Origin: Flavobacteriaceae bacterium
GTDB lineage: Bacteria > Bacteroidota > Bacteroidia > Flavobacteriales > Flavobacteriaceae
Assembly (NCBI GenBank): GCA_002707025.1
Contig: PALG01000020.1
Location: 1-64,000 of the forward strand
Direction of reading: 5' to 3'
Length of the DNA stretch: 64,000 bases
The first letter of the stretch is position 1. Each line of letters begins with the position of its first letter. The position numbers were made by a program, and so were the translations under genes. Shown in pieces: positions 25,240-34,429 of this stretch. Below the pieces are notes generated by a model. It did no database searches and was not told the DNA's origin. It worked only from the letters and a program-made list of their open reading frames with translations.

Positions 25240-26967
25240 TTATTCCGGGGTTCGTGTAATCAATGTTTCTTTTAATCGGGGTTTGTAAGTTCGGGAAAGA
25301 GGAAGCCAGGTTCCATCCTGGAGCATGATTTTGGTCGAATTGATAATACGGATGTACTGAAGGTTGACCAGATACGATTTGTGTATTTGCACAAAACCTT
25401 CACCTTCCAATTGCAAAAGAACTTCCTTGAGCGCATTGCGATCTATTTCGGGTTTAGGCTCGCCTTCGGTATAAAACTCTACATAATGTCCATCAGATTT
25501 TACATACATTAGTTTTTCAATCTTTACCACGGCCTTGCTTTTCAAGGCATATAGGTTGGAAGTGTTTTCTTGGGCTTTATGGTGGTAGGTTTCAAACCGT
25601 TTTCTTAAGTCCTTGAGTTCCTTTTGAGAGCTTCGGAATCTTTTTCCGTAGAAAAGTAAAAGGGAAACCACTACCAATGCAATGATCCCCACAATGAAGG
25701 CAGTAGATTTATAAAAGCTATTTTCCTGGGAAAGGTTATTTATCTCCTCGTTTTTCCGATTTACCTGATGTTTCGTTAATAATTCATTTAGGGATTTTGA
25801 ATTATCATTAGTGTACTTAAGTTGTTTTAGGGAATCCTCTAGTTTTAAACTCTCGGTAGCTTTGTCGTACCTTCCCAAGCCTTCATACGCTTCGGCTTTA
25901 AAATTGTAAATATTGGCAAGGTAATTATCCATTTTTTGGCTTCTGGCCCAGGTTTCGGCTTCTTCCAGGTGGTCTAGCGCTTTTTGGTATTGATTGTTTG
26001 TAAGGTAGGCTTCAGCAGCAAGATAATCCAACTCCATCAATCCGTTTTCATAATTCAGCGAGGTAAAACCTTTTTCAGCCTTTTCAATATAGTAGAAGAC
26101 ACTATCCATTTTGGCCTCTTCCACAAAGCTTTTCCCCAAATTTTGATAAGCCAAAAACAAGGGCATTTTCATATTTCGTTCCTTATAAAACGGAACAACT
26201 TTATGAAGGTAGTAGCGAGCTGAGTCGGTTTTTTTCATCACCGAAAGATTTACCGAAATGTTATTGTACATTCGGTATTCATTTTCTTTATGACCTGTTT
26301 CTTGGGCAATTTTTAAGCCCTCCATGAAACTTTGGTGTGCTTGTTCATGATTGCCAATACCCGATTGGGCAATGCCAATATTCATAAGGACAAAGGTGAG
26401 TTTTCCTTTATTACCCGCTTTCTCCCAATTTTCGAAAGCTTTTTGGTAGTATTCGATGGCCTTTTGGTAATTCCCCTTGTTTTTTTCACCAATACCCAGA
26501 CCGTTGTATGCCGTAGCCTGGGCATCAAAATCCTGGTGTTCTTTTGCAAGGGTAATTACACGCTCAAATGCTACATCGGCGCTGTCATTTTTTCCCATAC
26601 GACCATAGGCTGTTGCACGGCTAATAAATACCTTGATGGTTTCAGGGTAATGGTCGTTAATGGTTTTTTTATAATGTGTGAGTGCAGTATCGAATAAAGG
26701 CACACTTTTTTTGAAATCCCCTTTTTTGTATTCAGAATAGCCCTTTAAATAATATCCGGTAAGCTGTCCAAAAGAGTTGTTTTCTTCAGAAAGGGAAAGG
26801 ATTTTTTCTCCATACTGCCAGAGACTATCTGGATAATTCCCAAACTTTTTACTTTGCTCATAAAGGGATTGTATTTCCTGAATACGACCTTCTTGGGAAA
26901 AAAGCGGAATCACTAGCATGAGCCACAGCCCAGCTGTAAACATAAATTTGGGGGAATTGATGTTCAT
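25240..26967 (-). CDS. TPR membrane protein with C-terminal LytTR DNA-binding domain
   Basis: About 575 residues from MNINSPKFMF. Order: N-terminal signal/anchor, TPR repeats (about res 40-390; pattern A-Y-x-G-L-G), a membrane helix (KSTAFIVGIIALVVVSLLLFYG, about 420-445), coiled linker, and LytTR (about 470-575: EKLMYVKSDGHYVEFYTEG; FVQIHKSYLVNLQYIRII). The architecture resembles one-component TPR-TM-DNA-binding regulators of Bacteroidota that sense periplasmic signals through the TPR and act on DNA from the membrane. Start at the second ATG chosen because it precedes the hydrophobic region. Confidence 0.85.
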   Translation of the reverse strand: MNINSPKFMFTAGLWLMLVIPLFSQEGRIQEIQSLYEQSKKFGNYPDSLWQYGEKILSLSEENNSFGQLTGYYLKGYSEYKKGDFKKSVPLFDTALTHYKKTINDHYPETIKVFISRATAYGRMGKNDSADVAFERVITLAKEHQDFDAQATAYNGLGIGEKNKGNYQKAIEYYQKAFENWEKAGNKGKLTFVLMNIGIAQSGIGNHEQAHQSFMEGLKIAQETGHKENEYRMYNNISVNLSVMKKTDSARYYLHKVVPFYKERNMKMPLFLAYQNLGKSFVEEAKMDSVFYYIEKAEKGFTSLNYENGLMELDYLAAEAYLTNNQYQKALDHLEEAETWARSQKMDNYLANIYNFKAEAYEGLGRYDKATESLKLEDSLKQLKYTNDNSKSLNELLTKHQVNRKNEEINNLSQENSFYKSTAFIVGIIALVVVSLLLFYGKRFRSSQKELKDLRKRFETYHHKAQENTSNLYALKSKAVVKIEKLMYVKSDGHYVEFYTEGEPKPEIDRNALKEVLLQLEGEGFVQIHKSYLVNLQYIRIINSTKIMLQDGTWLPLSRTYKPRLKETLITRTPE

Positions 26968-27084
26968 TTGGTTTGTTATTGCCAACTAAAATAGGGGAAA
27001 AAATGGTCTGCGACAACCTAACTTTTTTAAAAATACGAGTGAGGTGTCATAACTAATTCACAACAAGAAAGTTGTAAGATGAAA

Positions 27085-27885
27085 TTAGTTGGCATTTTTA
27101 TACCAATCCAGTTGATTTACGGTTATAGTACTGTTGCCTTCGTTTACCAATTCCTTAAATTTTCCAACATTGCTTAAACCGTCAGTGCCACGGTAATGAT
27201 AAGGATACACCGTTTTAGGTTGGAAATCTAAAACCGCACTGGCAGCACTTTCTACAGTCATGGTGTAGGGAAGGTTCATACACACAAAAGCTACATCGAT
27301 GTTTTTCAAGGATCTCATTTCGGGGATGTCTTCAGTATCTCCAGAAACGTACACTCTCTTACCCTTATTTTCAATAACATAGCCATTGCCACGTCCTTTT
27401 TCATGAAATTTTAGGGCTTCTTCCCGAAGATTGTACATAGGAATCGCTTCTACAGAAAATCCCATGAATTCCTGGATCTCCCCATTGTTTAGGATCACCA
27501 CCTGACTGTTCAGGGATTCCGGTAATTTGTCGGCTACGGCCTGCGGCACAATGATTTTTGCATTGGGGGTTTTGATGGCTTCCAAGGTTTCCACATTCAA
27601 GTGATCGCCATGGATATCGGTAATAAAGATGAGGTTAGGTTCGGGTTGATTGGCAAAAGCTTCGGCACCTCCTACAGGATCTACATAGAGTACATTGCCA
27701 GCCCATTCCAGTACCATTGTCGCATGCGAAATAGGGTGAATCTCAAATGAACGGGAAGTGTCTTGTTCTGTTGTTGTTGCTACTTCGTTGGATTCAGCGT
27801 TAGCTACGGTCGACTCTTTTTTGGTTTCGTTTTTACAACTCCCAATAGCAACAGCCAAAGCGATAATAAGGATTTTGGTTTTCAT
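27085..27885 (-). CDS. Lipoprotein of the MBL-fold (UlaG-like) hydrolase family
   Basis: 266 residues. Lipobox AIGSC (cleavage before Cys 17) anchors it to a membrane. The metallo-beta-lactamase-like fold: ISHATMVLEWAGNVLYVDPVGG, DIHGDHLN (metal-binding HxHxDH variant), KRVYVSGDTED, and a late YPYHYRG His. Substrate unknown; UlaG-type lactonases are the nearest reference. Adjacent hutI is transcribed in the same direction with a 59-nt gap. Confidence 0.85.
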   Translation of the reverse strand: MKTKILIIALAVAIGSCKNETKKESTVANAESNEVATTTEQDTSRSFEIHPISHATMVLEWAGNVLYVDPVGGAEAFANQPEPNLIFITDIHGDHLNVETLEAIKTPNAKIIVPQAVADKLPESLNSQVVILNNGEIQEFMGFSVEAIPMYNLREEALKFHEKGRGNGYVIENKGKRVYVSGDTEDIPEMRSLKNIDVAFVCMNLPYTMTVESAASAVLDFQPKTVYPYHYRGTDGLSNVGKFKELVNEGNSTITVNQLDWYKNAN

Positions 27886-27944
27886 AGTTTCTTTTTCTTT
27901 TAAAGATACAAAAATTCAGAAACCTACGAATCGAGGAATTGGGA

Positions 27945-29180
27945 TTATAAAACCTTTCCGTTTAAAATCACTTGTTCAATGTAGTGCTTTCCGAAGGAAT
28001 AAGGCAGGAACCCATACGAAGGAACCTCTTGCGTAATCATGATATTAGCCACTTTCCCACGTGTAATACTTCCATGGGTTTCACTAATACCCATGGCATA
28101 GGCGCCATTTAGGGTGGCAGCATTAATGGCTTCCTCGGGTGTAAGTTTCATCTTGATACAAGCAGCTGCTACAACAAAATTCATGTTCCCGGTAGGGGAG
28201 GACCCAGGGTTAAAGTCGGTTGCCACCGCCAAGGGAAGTCCGGCATCAATAATTTTTCTGCCGGGGGTATAAGGAATACTTAAAAAGAAAGAACAAGCGG
28301 GAAGGGCAACTGGCATAGTATGTGAAGATTGTAACACGGCAATATCCTCATCGCTAAGTAGTTCAAGGTGGTCCACGCTTAGGGCATTATATTTCACACC
28401 AGCTGCCACACCGCCTATTACATTGAATTGGTTGACATGTATTTTTGGGATGAGCTGGTATTTTTTTCCTTCGGAAAGGATTCGTTCGGTATCTGCTACC
28501 GAAAAATAGCCTTCTTCACAAAACACATCAATATAATTGGCCAAGCCTTCTTCGGCAATCTTCGGAAGCATCTCGTTGCAAATCAAGTCGATGTATCCTT
28601 TTTTGTTGTTTTTATAGGCTAAAGGAACCGCATGTGCTCCTAAAAAAGTAGTTTTAATGGGGATCGGGTATCTCTCCCCCAATTTTTTGGCTACCCGAAG
28701 CATTTTCATTTCCGCTTCTGGGGTGAGTCCGTAGCCACTTTTTATTTCCACAGCACCCGTTCCCATTTGAATCATTTCTTCCAAACGCTGGGCAGATTCT
28801 TTCAAAAGGATGTCTTCTGGTGTTTCCTGAAGTTTGGTAGCGCTATTCAAAATACCACCGCCTTTTTCGGCAATTTCCTGATAGGTGAGTCCGTTAATTC
28901 GATCTACAAATTCCTGCTCCCGATTTCCCGCATATACAATATGTGTATGGCTATCGCACCAAGTGGGAAGCACTATTTTTCCAGCGCAATTAATGGTTTT
29001 CGAAAAGCCCACATCGGGCACGCTGTCCATGGTGCCATAATCTGAAATTAGGCCTTCCTCTAGTAAGAGCCAGGCATTTTTGAGCGAAGGGAGGGTTTTC
29101 ATCGCAGCTCCAGCTACCATTAGTGGAGCTTCGTCCCTTACTTGCAGGAGTTCCTTGATGTTTATTAACAAAACTTTCAT
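27945..29180 (-). CDS. hutI: Imidazolonepropionase
   Basis: Third step of histidine degradation: imidazolone propionate to N-formimino-glutamate. 411 residues, amidohydrolase fold; metal ligands in TWCDSHTHIVYAGNRE, then IKSGYGLTPEAEMKMLRVAKKL, LGAHAVPL, IHVNQFN, SVDHLELLSDEDI and ATDFNPGSSPT. Other hut genes are not in the window. Confidence 0.95.
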   Translation of the reverse strand: MKVLLINIKELLQVRDEAPLMVAGAAMKTLPSLKNAWLLLEEGLISDYGTMDSVPDVGFSKTINCAGKIVLPTWCDSHTHIVYAGNREQEFVDRINGLTYQEIAEKGGGILNSATKLQETPEDILLKESAQRLEEMIQMGTGAVEIKSGYGLTPEAEMKMLRVAKKLGERYPIPIKTTFLGAHAVPLAYKNNKKGYIDLICNEMLPKIAEEGLANYIDVFCEEGYFSVADTERILSEGKKYQLIPKIHVNQFNVIGGVAAGVKYNALSVDHLELLSDEDIAVLQSSHTMPVALPACSFFLSIPYTPGRKIIDAGLPLAVATDFNPGSSPTGNMNFVVAAACIKMKLTPEEAINAATLNGAYAMGISETHGSITRGKVANIMITQEVPSYGFLPYSFGKHYIEQVILNGKVL

Positions 29181-29242
29181 TCTTCAAAGATAGCAAACCT
29201 AAGCAGGATTTTATACTTTTAAAGCCCTAAAAACCAAATAAC

Positions 29243-30415
29243 ATGAAACCCAAAAAGTTAGGAGTAAATACCGTTTGTACACACGTAGGTGAGGTGAAGG
29301 ATGAACAATTTCAGGGGGCGATTTCCCCGTTATATATGTCTAGTTCTTACGCGTACGAAGATGTAGATGTGAAAAGGTATCCTAGGTATTTCAATACTCC
29401 TAATCAAGAAGCGTTAGGAAAAAAAATTGCGGCCCTGGAACATTGTGAAGCAGGGATGATTTTTGGTAGCGGCATGGCGGCGGTGAGTACTAGTATGCTG
29501 GCGTTTCTTCAAAAAGGAGATCACGTAGTGGTGCAAAAAACCATTTACGGGGGGACCTACAATTTTATCGTGGAAGAGTTTCCCAAATATGGTATAGAAT
29601 ATGATTTTACGGAAGGTTTTGCGGAGGAGGATTTTGCTTCAAAAATAAAAGACAATACCAAGGTTATATATGTTGAAACACCTTCCAACCCCTTGATGCT
29701 CCTAACCGATTTGGAGATGATTGCAGACTTGGCTGAAGCCCATGGTTTGGTCTCCATGATCGACAATACTTTTGCATCACCTATTAACCAAAATCCGGCC
29801 GATTTTGGTATGGATATTATTATTCATAGTGCCACCAAGTATATGGGAGGACATAGTGACATTTGTGCTGGAGCAGTGGCAGCGTCCCAAGAGCACATGG
29901 ATCGCATCTGGAATTTAGGAAAAAATTTGGGCGGAAGTTTAAGTGATTACACCGTATGGCTATTGGAACGAAGTATCAAAACCATGGGTATTCGAGTGAA
30001 AGCGCAGAACCGAAATGCAAAGCGTCTTGCCAAGTGGTTGGATAACCACCCGTTGGTGGATAAGGTCTATTATCCAGGGTTACGAAGTCACCCCGACTAT
30101 GAGTTGGCCAAGCGGCAAATGAATGGTTTCACGGGAATGCTTTCATTTGAATTGATACCTTCATTAAACCCAGAGAAGTTTGTAAAATCCCTTATCTTAA
30201 TCAAGCCCTCCATGAGCTTGGCGGGTGTAGAATCCACCATTTTATCGCCTACCAAAACTTCACATTCCTTGCTTTCTTCGGAAGAACGAGAGCGACAAGG
30301 AATTGCAGATGGGTTATTGCGTTTTTCCGTAGGGATAGAAAATAAAAAGGATTTAATTGCCGATTTGCAACAGGCTTTTGAAGCAGTGGCAAAGAAAGAA
30401 ATAAAGAACTTATAA
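29243..30415 (+). CDS. Trans-sulfuration PLP enzyme (Cys/Met metabolism family)
   Basis: 390 residues, fold type I. FGSGMAAVSTSMLAFLQKGDHVV, YVETPSNPLM, DNTFASPINQNP and HSATKYMGGHSDICAG (Schiff-base Lys) define cystathionine gamma-synthase/beta-lyase or methionine gamma-lyase-like proteins. Which one cannot be said without phylogeny. Followed after 3 nt by bshB1 in the same direction; both belong to thiol metabolism. Confidence 0.93.
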   Translation: MKPKKLGVNTVCTHVGEVKDEQFQGAISPLYMSSSYAYEDVDVKRYPRYFNTPNQEALGKKIAALEHCEAGMIFGSGMAAVSTSMLAFLQKGDHVVVQKTIYGGTYNFIVEEFPKYGIEYDFTEGFAEEDFASKIKDNTKVIYVETPSNPLMLLTDLEMIADLAEAHGLVSMIDNTFASPINQNPADFGMDIIIHSATKYMGGHSDICAGAVAASQEHMDRIWNLGKNLGGSLSDYTVWLLERSIKTMGIRVKAQNRNAKRLAKWLDNHPLVDKVYYPGLRSHPDYELAKRQMNGFTGMLSFELIPSLNPEKFVKSLILIKPSMSLAGVESTILSPTKTSHSLLSSEERERQGIADGLLRFSVGIENKKDLIADLQQAFEAVAKKEIKNL

Positions 30416-30418
30416 GTT

Positions 30419-31135
30419 ATGAAACTGGATATACTCGCCATAGGTGCCCACCCCGACGATGTTGAAATGAGCTGTGGTGCTACCTTGGCAAAAGAAATTT
30501 CGTTGGGTAAGAAAGTAGGAATTTTAGATTTAACCCGTGGCGAATTGGGAACGCGGGGCAGTGCCGAAATTAGGGATGAAGAAGCGCAGGAAGCCGCAAA
30601 AATATTAGGTGTGGTGATGCGTCATAATTTGGCTTTCTCGGATGGTTTTTTTGTAAATAATCACGTAACTCAATTGGAAGTGATTAAAATTTTACGGAAA
30701 TACCGTCCAGACATCGTTTTGTGTAATGCCATAGATGACCGGCATATAGATCACGGTAAAGGAAGTAAATTGGTAAGTGATGCTTGTTTTTTAAGCGGAC
30801 TGCGAAAAATTGAAACCATCCATGAAGGGAACCACCAAAAAGAATGGCGGCCCAAGCAGGTATATCACTACATTCAGTGGAAAGAATTAGAGCCCGATTT
30901 TGTGGTCGATGTTTCAGGTTTTATGGAGAAAAAGTTGGAAGCTGTATTTGCTTATAAGAGTCAGTTTTTCGATGCCAATAGTGAAGAACCCGAAACCCCT
31001 ATTTCTTCTAAAAATACCATGGAAAGTTTAAGTTATCGCAACCGCAATTTGGGAAGGCTTATCGGCACCGAATATGGGGAAGGATTTACGGTAGAGCGAT
31101 ACCCGGCCGTAAATTCGTTGGAAGATTTAATTTAA
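30419..31135 (+). CDS. bshB1: Bacillithiol biosynthesis deacetylase BshB1
   Basis: 238 residues of LmbE/PIG-L-type zinc deacetylase: GAHPDDVEMSCGATL (res 9-23, AHPDD motif) near the N-terminus, DLTRGELGTRGS, and HIDHGKGSKLVSD. It removes acetyl from GlcNAc-malate to give GlcN-malate in bacillithiol synthesis. bshA and bshC are not in this window. Paired with a Cys/Met enzyme gene, in line with thiol supply. Confidence 0.95.
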   Translation: MKLDILAIGAHPDDVEMSCGATLAKEISLGKKVGILDLTRGELGTRGSAEIRDEEAQEAAKILGVVMRHNLAFSDGFFVNNHVTQLEVIKILRKYRPDIVLCNAIDDRHIDHGKGSKLVSDACFLSGLRKIETIHEGNHQKEWRPKQVYHYIQWKELEPDFVVDVSGFMEKKLEAVFAYKSQFFDANSEEPETPISSKNTMESLSYRNRNLGRLIGTEYGEGFTVERYPAVNSLEDLI

Positions 31136-31148
31136 TTTTTTTAAAACT

Positions 31149-31180
31149 ATTGTAGGAAGTGGCAAATTCATTTATATTTG
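31149..31180 (+). promoter_or_regulatory. Promoter of tRNA-His
   Basis: ATTG (31149-31152) and TATATTTG (31173-31180), spacing 20 nt, close to TTTG-N19-TAnnTTTG. Transcription should start about 31187. Confidence 0.7.
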
Positions 31181-31209
31181 CACCCGCTATTTAAGCAAAC
31201 ACATATACG

Positions 31210-31283
31210 GTGGTTGTAGCTCAGTTGGTTAGAGCGCTGGATTGTGGTTCCAGAGGTCGCCGGTTCGAACCCGGTCTTCCACC
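31210..31283 (+). tRNA. tRNA-His(GTG)
   Basis: Cloverleaf with anticodon loop TTGTGGT (GTG), D-arm GCTC/GAGC, T-arm GCCGG/CCGGT with loop TTCGAAC, discriminator C. A G at 31209 could supply the obligatory G-1. Acceptor GTGGTTG against CTTCCAC has two U-U oppositions (5-68, 6-67). No encoded CCA. Terminated by a hairpin at 31288. Confidence 0.95.
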
Positions 31284-31287
31284 CAAT

Positions 31288-31317
31288 AAAAAAAGCCTCC
31301 TATTTGGAGGCTTTTTT
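31288..31317. terminator. Terminator of tRNA-His, shared with the convergent peptidase gene
   Basis: AAAAAAGCCTCC-TATTT-GGAGGCTTTTTT (31289-31300 / 31306-31317), symmetrical A/T runs on both sides. Confidence 0.9.
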
Positions 31318-31335
31318 ATGTTCTTATAGTAAGGG

Positions 31336-32346
31336 TTATTTCAATTTGTCTGCGGTAATTCTTTCTTCTCTATTGGCTACTTCCCAAGCCGTTTGAAAAA
31401 TAAGCTGGGCTCTTTTGGCCAGCAATTCGTATTCAATTTTATCGGGGGTATCTGTTGGCTGATGATAGTCTTCGTGCACACCATTGAAATAAAAAATGAT
31501 AGGGACATTATTTTTGGCAAAATTGTAATGGTCACTTCGGTAGTAGAAACGATTGGGGTCATTATCATCATTATAGGTATAATCCAGTTCTAGGTTAATG
31601 TATTTTTCGTTAACCATTTCGGAAAGATCATGTAGCTCTTGGCTCAATTTGTCACTTCCTATAAGATAAATATAATTGGGTGTATCCTTTTTATCAGGGT
31701 CGATACGTCCCACCATATCGGTATTTAAGTCGCACACCGTATTTTCCAAGGGAAAAATAGGATGTTCGGTGTAATATTTTGAACCATACAAGCCTATTTC
31801 CTCGCCTGTTACGTGTAAAAATAGAATGGAACGCTTAGGGCCGTTCCCGTCTTTTACGGCCATCTTAAAAGCTTCTGCCATCTCCAATAAGCTTACCGTG
31901 CCACTACCATCATCATCGGCACCATTATAAATTTCACCATCCTTCATGCCAACATGATCATAATGGGCGGAAAGCACTACAATTTCGTCTGGTTTTTCAG
32001 AGCCTTTAATGAAAGCAACTACATTTTCGGAAGCTTTTGCATCTCTTCTTCGGCTAAAGTACGAAGCAGGAATTTCCTGAAAGTAGTCCCCTTCTGCGAT
32101 AGGAGAGGCAATTCCGTGGGTTACATAGAAATCTTTTAAGAATTCGGCGGCCATTTTCTGTCCAGGCTCGCCGGTCATTCTTCCTTGCATTTTATCGTCT
32201 GAAAATTCGTAGAGAAGTACTTTCAAGTCTTCCGCAGTTATGGTTTGCGCATAATCTGTTCGGTCCTTTTTGGAGGAAACGGTATTTTGGGCAGAATTGC
32301 AGGAAACCAATCCGAGCGCAAAAAGGGTAAGCAATAAATATTTCAT
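31336..32346 (-). CDS. M28-family zinc aminopeptidase lipoprotein
   Basis: About 336 residues from MKYLLLTLFALGLVSCNS; lipobox LVSC. M28 zinc ligands: VLSAHYDHVG (His, Asp), GADDDGSGT, TGEEIGLYGS, DLNTDMVGRID, and RSDHYNFAKNNVPIIF. Envelope-anchored exopeptidase for protein degradation. Another in-frame ATG lies 10 codons upstream; the lipobox geometry favours the one used here. Confidence 0.92.
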   Translation of the reverse strand: MKYLLLTLFALGLVSCNSAQNTVSSKKDRTDYAQTITAEDLKVLLYEFSDDKMQGRMTGEPGQKMAAEFLKDFYVTHGIASPIAEGDYFQEIPASYFSRRRDAKASENVVAFIKGSEKPDEIVVLSAHYDHVGMKDGEIYNGADDDGSGTVSLLEMAEAFKMAVKDGNGPKRSILFLHVTGEEIGLYGSKYYTEHPIFPLENTVCDLNTDMVGRIDPDKKDTPNYIYLIGSDKLSQELHDLSEMVNEKYINLELDYTYNDDNDPNRFYYRSDHYNFAKNNVPIIFYFNGVHEDYHQPTDTPDKIEYELLAKRAQLIFQTAWEVANREERITADKLK

Positions 32347-32481
32347 GGTTTGTATTTTAAGCGTAAATATAATCATACTCTCCTATTAGAATTATAAAAT
32401 TGAATTAAAACGCAAATTTTTAATAAGATGTGCAATAATTTTAACAGTTTTCTAAATTTTCTTAGATTTAACTTTAATTTT

Positions 32482-32793
32482 ATGAGAACCCAAAATATTA
32501 AAATAGTATTTTCTTTTTTGATGGTACTCTCTTTGTTAACGCCTACCATCACTCCATTTGTAGCAGAAGATTGGTACAAAATGGTGGTGAAGGCCTCGAA
32601 CGAAGAGGAAAATACTACCGAGCATCAAAAAAATGGAGAAGCCAAATTAATTGGTGAAAACGACTTGTTTGTCTATGGGGACTTCCTTCAGGTTTCAGTG
32701 AACGATGCTGCTCAAATAAGTAACTACTATTATTTAGGGAACCAAACCCTCCTTACGTTCGAAATCATTCTTCCCCCTCCCGAAATAGTTTGA
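32482..32793 (+). CDS. Small exported protein upstream of SulP, unknown
   Basis: 103 residues from ATG 32482: hydrophobic signal segment (IKIVFSFLMVLSLLTPTITPFVA), then an acidic polar domain (NEEENTTEHQKNGEAKLIGENDLFVYG) and a C-terminal ILPPPEIV. No known family. It sits 57 bp upstream of the SulP transporter gene in the same direction, so it may belong to that transcription unit; the start chosen omits an Asn/Phe-rich in-frame extension. Confidence 0.6.
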   Translation: MRTQNIKIVFSFLMVLSLLTPTITPFVAEDWYKMVVKASNEEENTTEHQKNGEAKLIGENDLFVYGDFLQVSVNDAAQISNYYYLGNQTLLTFEIILPPPEIV

Positions 32794-32850
32794 TATAAGA
32801 TCTCTTCAGAATAAATATTAATCCTATTCATTTAGGAAAATTCTTTATAT

Positions 32851-34428
32851 ATGTTTAAATATATTAAAAACGATTTACCTGCAAGTATCGTTGTATTTTT
32901 TGTTGCGTTGCCCCTCTGTTTGGGGATTGCGCTGGCTAGTGGAGCTCCTCTTTTTTCTGGTCTCATTGCAGGAATTATTGGAGGAATAGTGGTGGGTTCC
33001 TTAAGTGGCTCCCAAATAGGGGTTAGTGGTCCTGCAGCTGGACTTGCAGCTATTGTATTGGCAGCTATTGGAACCCTGGGCGGCTATGAAAACTTTTTAG
33101 TTGCTGTTGTTCTGGGCGGCGTGATACAATTGATTTTTGGATTACTTCGGTTAGGAATTATTGGATATTACTTTCCTTCGGCTGTAATTAAAGGGATGTT
33201 AACCGGTATTGGGATCATTATCTTCCTGAAACAAATCCCTCACTTTTTTGGATATGATGCCGATCCTGAGGGTGATTTCTCGTTTCTACAGCCCGATGGT
33301 GAAAATACTTTTTCAGAATTAATTAATATGACCAACTACATTAGTCTTGGGGCTACGGTAATTGGAGTGATCGCATTACTGATATTGATCTTATGGGAAA
33401 AAGTACTGTCTAAAAAAGCTAAAATATTTCAATTGATTCAAGGGCCTTTAGTGGCTGTAGTTTTAGGGATTATTTTCTTTTCGGTGACAGGCGGTACCGA
33501 GTTTGCCATTACAAAAGAGCACTTGGTTAAGGTGCCTGTACCAGAGGGGGTTGATTCTTTTTTAGCTCAATTTACCTTTCCTAATTTCTCTGCCATATCG
33601 AATACCGATGTTTGGATTACGGCTTTCACTATTGCCCTAGTGGCAAGTTTGGAGACGTTATTGTGTGTGGAGGCGACCGATAAGCTGGATCCAGAAAAGC
33701 GCGTAACGCCTACCAATAGGGAATTGTTGGCACAGGGAACCGGAAATGTTCTTTCGGGCTTAATAGGTGGATTGCCTATTACGCAAGTAATTGTAAGAAG
33801 TTCGGCCAACATCCAATCGGGAGGGAAAACCAAGGTTTCGGCCATCATCCACGGTTTCTTTTTATTAATTTCGGTCATGTTGATTCCGGCATTACTCAAT
33901 AAAATTCCGTTGTCTGTATTAGCTGCGATCTTATTGGTAGTAGGATATAAATTGGCAAAACCCTCATTGTTCAAAAAAATGTACCAAGCGGGTTGGAAAC
34001 AGTTTATTCCTTTTATTGTTACTGTTTTAGGACTTATATTTTTAGATTTACTAAAAGGAATTGGACTGGGACTAGCAGTAGGAATCGTGGTCGTTTTAAT
34101 TAAAAGCTATCAAAACTCCCATTTTCTTCACATCGAAGAAAAAGGGGATGGACATAAACGTGTAAAAATGACCTTAGCGGAAGAAGTGACCTTTATGAAC
34201 AAAGGTGCCATTCTGAAAGAACTCGATAGATTGAAAGAGCATAGCTATCTGGAATTGGATGTTCGAAAAACCCGTTATTTGGATAATGATATCATTGAAA
34301 TCCTAGAAGACTTTTCAGAAAAAGCCAGAAATAGGGATATTACCATTAAATTGATTTCTGAAAGGGGGGAAATCGAAAATCCAGAGAGTTATATCGAATT
34401 TTTTAAACTTAGAAAAAAAACATCATAA
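32851..34428 (+). CDS. SulP-family anion transporter with STAS domain
   Basis: 525 residues. Opens NDLPASIVVFFVALPLCLGIALASGAPLFSGLIAG, the SulP family signature, with 10-14 helices, LLCVEATDKLDP, and a C-terminal STAS domain (from about res 440; MTLAEEVTFMNKGAILKELDRL). Coupled 1 nt later to a beta-carbonic anhydrase, so it likely carries bicarbonate (BicA-like) rather than sulfate; this substrate is inference from context. Confidence 0.93.
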   Translation: MFKYIKNDLPASIVVFFVALPLCLGIALASGAPLFSGLIAGIIGGIVVGSLSGSQIGVSGPAAGLAAIVLAAIGTLGGYENFLVAVVLGGVIQLIFGLLRLGIIGYYFPSAVIKGMLTGIGIIIFLKQIPHFFGYDADPEGDFSFLQPDGENTFSELINMTNYISLGATVIGVIALLILILWEKVLSKKAKIFQLIQGPLVAVVLGIIFFSVTGGTEFAITKEHLVKVPVPEGVDSFLAQFTFPNFSAISNTDVWITAFTIALVASLETLLCVEATDKLDPEKRVTPTNRELLAQGTGNVLSGLIGGLPITQVIVRSSANIQSGGKTKVSAIIHGFFLLISVMLIPALLNKIPLSVLAAILLVVGYKLAKPSLFKKMYQAGWKQFIPFIVTVLGLIFLDLLKGIGLGLAVGIVVVLIKSYQNSHFLHIEEKGDGHKRVKMTLAEEVTFMNKGAILKELDRLKEHSYLELDVRKTRYLDNDIIEILEDFSEKARNRDITIKLISERGEIENPESYIEFFKLRKKTS

Positions 34429-34429
34429 T

